Of a DNA stretch of 13,246 nt, positions 11,862-13,246 are shown in pieces. Source of the DNA: JBCCBI01 sp039034155 (GTDB lineage Bacteria > Deinococcota > Deinococci > Deinococcales > Trueperaceae). Position 1 is the stretch's first letter, and every line of letters begins with the position of its first letter. Under the pieces are notes generated by a model that had not been told where the DNA came from, did not search any database, and saw only the letters and a list, made by a program, of their open reading frames with translations. A program made the translations under genes and the position numbers. The stretch is from contig JBCCBI010000119.1 in assembly GCA_039034155.1 (NCBI GenBank), forward strand, positions 1 through 13,246, in the 5' to 3' direction.

Positions 11862-13187
11862 GTGCCTTCTTACCTGCGTTATTTTGTGTGTCTATACTTC
11901 TTGTCAATACCTGCGTTTGCCACTCGCGAAATCAGCACCGACAATATCCGCGTCCTTTACGAATCTGCTGAGCTAGACGACTACGCCCAACGCGTTGCCA
12001 ACGAAGCTGAACGGGCACTGGCTATTTTGTCAGAATTATTTGAAACTGACCCACCGCGCGTTACCTTGCGTATTGAGTCTGGGACAGATGTCTTTAATGC
12101 CTTTGCGCCGCCGCTACCGCGCCCTACGGTAGCCTTGCGGGCACTTTTCCCAACCGAGTCGGACATTGGCTTTGGCGCGCGCGATGACCTTTATTTACTT
12201 ATGCTGCACGAGTTAACCCATAGCGTGCAACTGACGTATGACGATGGTCCTGAAGATAGCGGTGGTGGTCTGCGTCTTGGGTTAGTAGGTGAGGGGACAG
12301 CTCGAGTCCCGCCCAGTTGGTTCTTAGAAGGCATCGCCACGTGGGTAGAGTCCGAGTACAGCGAGGGCGGCCGCAATGACGACGCCAGAACCCGCGGGCT
12401 GCTATTACGTGCTGCCTACGATGACACCTTTCCCAGCCTTACCGACGCAAGTCTCATCAACTACGCGCCGTTTCCGGCGGGTCTGACGCGTTACTTGTTT
12501 GGGTCAGGGTTTGTAGATTATCTGGTGGATACCCACGGATTTGAGACGATCCTTAGAGTACTGCGCCGCTACAACGTGAACGGGTTTTTTGCGACCTTTT
12601 CAGATGCGTGGCAGCGCGAGGTAGGTACGTCTTTGGACGATGAATGGCGCACGTGGCAAGCGAGGTTACGTGCTGAAGCTGAGACTGTCTTGGAGGCTGG
12701 ACGTGTCATCCCCAATTTAACAACGCAAAGCGCGTGGTACACCCGCAGCCCTGCACCGAGCCCAGATGGGACTCAACTTGCTTGGGCAGCTTGGCCGCCG
12801 GGGATTGCACTGGCAGATGTTGTAGTTGAGGGTGACGAGGTAAGGCTCGAGAACCCCCGCATTATCCACCCCGGAAGTTCTCCCAACAGCCTCACCTGGC
12901 TAGATGATGACACTCTCGCTTACAGCCAACTTGCCTCCGGGCAAGCCGGAGATTTTTCAGATATTTTTGTGGTGGACACTGATGGCAGTAACGCTCGTCA
13001 ATTAACTGAAGCAGCTCGAGCACGCCTTCCCAAGGCAACACCAGCAGGATGTTTGCTCTTTATTCATAATGTTGAACCGGGTGGCTCGAGCCTTCGTCAG
13101 TGGTGTCCACTAGAAGATGCTGATGGCACCATAACTACGTTGTGGCAAGCGTCTAACGGCGAGCAGCTCCTCAACCTTGCTTTCTGA
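11862..13187 (+). CDS. secreted HExxH metallopeptidase-like protein with TolB-type propeller (possibly broken)
   Basis: Residues 1-20 are a signal peptide (YFVCLYFLSIPAFA, cut before TRE). The peptidase-MA-like domain has the zinc helix HELTH (116-120) and the third-ligand motif WFLEGIATWVE (E156), as in gluzincins that act outside the cytoplasm. From about residue 284 come beta-propeller blades of the TolB/WD40-like type (SPAPSPDGTQLAWAAWP, SLTWLDDDTLAYS, DIFVVDTDGSNARQLTEA). The frame stops at 13185-13187, inside what should be a further blade (SNGEQLLNLAF). Only about three blades are present, whereas such propellers usually have five to seven. Both other forward frames stay open from there to the window end; the -1 frame reads on as L-N-N-L-I-P-Q-A-D-G-I-R-H-V. 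A frameshift, a sequencing error or a genuinely short protein are the options. The start is leaderless GTG. Confidence 0.78.
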   Translation: MPSYLRYFVCLYFLSIPAFATREISTDNIRVLYESAELDDYAQRVANEAERALAILSELFETDPPRVTLRIESGTDVFNAFAPPLPRPTVALRALFPTESDIGFGARDDLYLLMLHELTHSVQLTYDDGPEDSGGGLRLGLVGEGTARVPPSWFLEGIATWVESEYSEGGRNDDARTRGLLLRAAYDDTFPSLTDASLINYAPFPAGLTRYLFGSGFVDYLVDTHGFETILRVLRRYNVNGFFATFSDAWQREVGTSLDDEWRTWQARLRAEAETVLEAGRVIPNLTTQSAWYTRSPAPSPDGTQLAWAAWPPGIALADVVVEGDEVRLENPRIIHPGSSPNSLTWLDDDTLAYSQLASGQAGDFSDIFVVDTDGSNARQLTEAARARLPKATPAGCLLFIHNVEPGGSSLRQWCPLEDADGTITTLWQASNGEQLLNLAF

Positions 13188-13246
13188 ACAACCTGATACC
13201 GCAGGCCGATGGCATCCGGCACGTTACGCTCATCAACGTCCCAGAG

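Overview
The window reads as chromosomal DNA of a bacterium from the Deinococcus-Thermus phylum (Deinococcota), by eye at roughly even base composition. The main evidence is the lysine cluster: homocitrate synthase, both homoaconitase subunits, the carrier protein LysW and the LysW ligase LysX, all closely resembling the Thermus thermophilus alpha-aminoadipate (AAA) lysine pathway. Transcripts that appear to begin at the start codon (lys leader peptide, peptidase at 11862) also fit this phylum. A Trueperaceae-like or uncultured lineage is possible, but that is inference.

Layout. Positions 1-272 hold the 3' end of a gamma-glutamylcyclotransferase/AIG2-like gene. A TTGACA-17-TAAACT promoter at 405-433 leads straight into a 10-codon leader peptide with two adjacent Lys codons (441-473), and then into the operon hcs-lysT-lysU-lysW-lysX (529-4712). 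A 1.3-kb non-coding stretch follows (4713-6028). It holds a strong intrinsic terminator, a possible small RNA, degenerate tandem repeats and, near its end, two tandem operator-like palindromes upstream of a Crp/Fnr-family regulator (6029-6709). That gene converges on a Nudix hydrolase (6779-7420, minus) across a shared bidirectional terminator. A conspicuously AT-rich gene for a predicted exported protein (7465-8193) looks imported. Next comes a compact four-gene operon (8344-11551): a D-cysteine-desulfhydrase-family PLP enzyme, a VOC/glyoxalase-fold protein, an Asp/Glu-racemase-family enzyme and a D-2-hydroxyacid dehydrogenase. After a repeat-bearing spacer, a secreted HExxH metallopeptidase with the start of a TolB-like beta-propeller runs from 11862 towards the window end, with a stop that may be a frameshift.

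The genes work as two metabolic units. The first is the opening of lysine biosynthesis on a carrier protein; the later steps (LysZ, LysY, LysJ, LysK, homoisocitrate dehydrogenase) are not in the window. The second is a putative amino-acid or hydroxyacid (perhaps sulfonate) pathway whose substrate is not known.

Four observations stand out. (1) The palindrome CTCGAG occurs 35 times, about ten times chance expectation, in all reading frames and between genes, but is missing from the AT-rich gene. (2) LysW has lost all four zinc-ligand cysteines yet keeps the EDWGE tail. (3) The lys operon carries a leaderless leader peptide with tandem Lys codons and mutually exclusive hairpins. (4) The Crp-family regulator has Val where E. 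coli CRP has Glu181 in the recognition helix, and two TGTTA-N6-TAA boxes lie upstream of its own gene.
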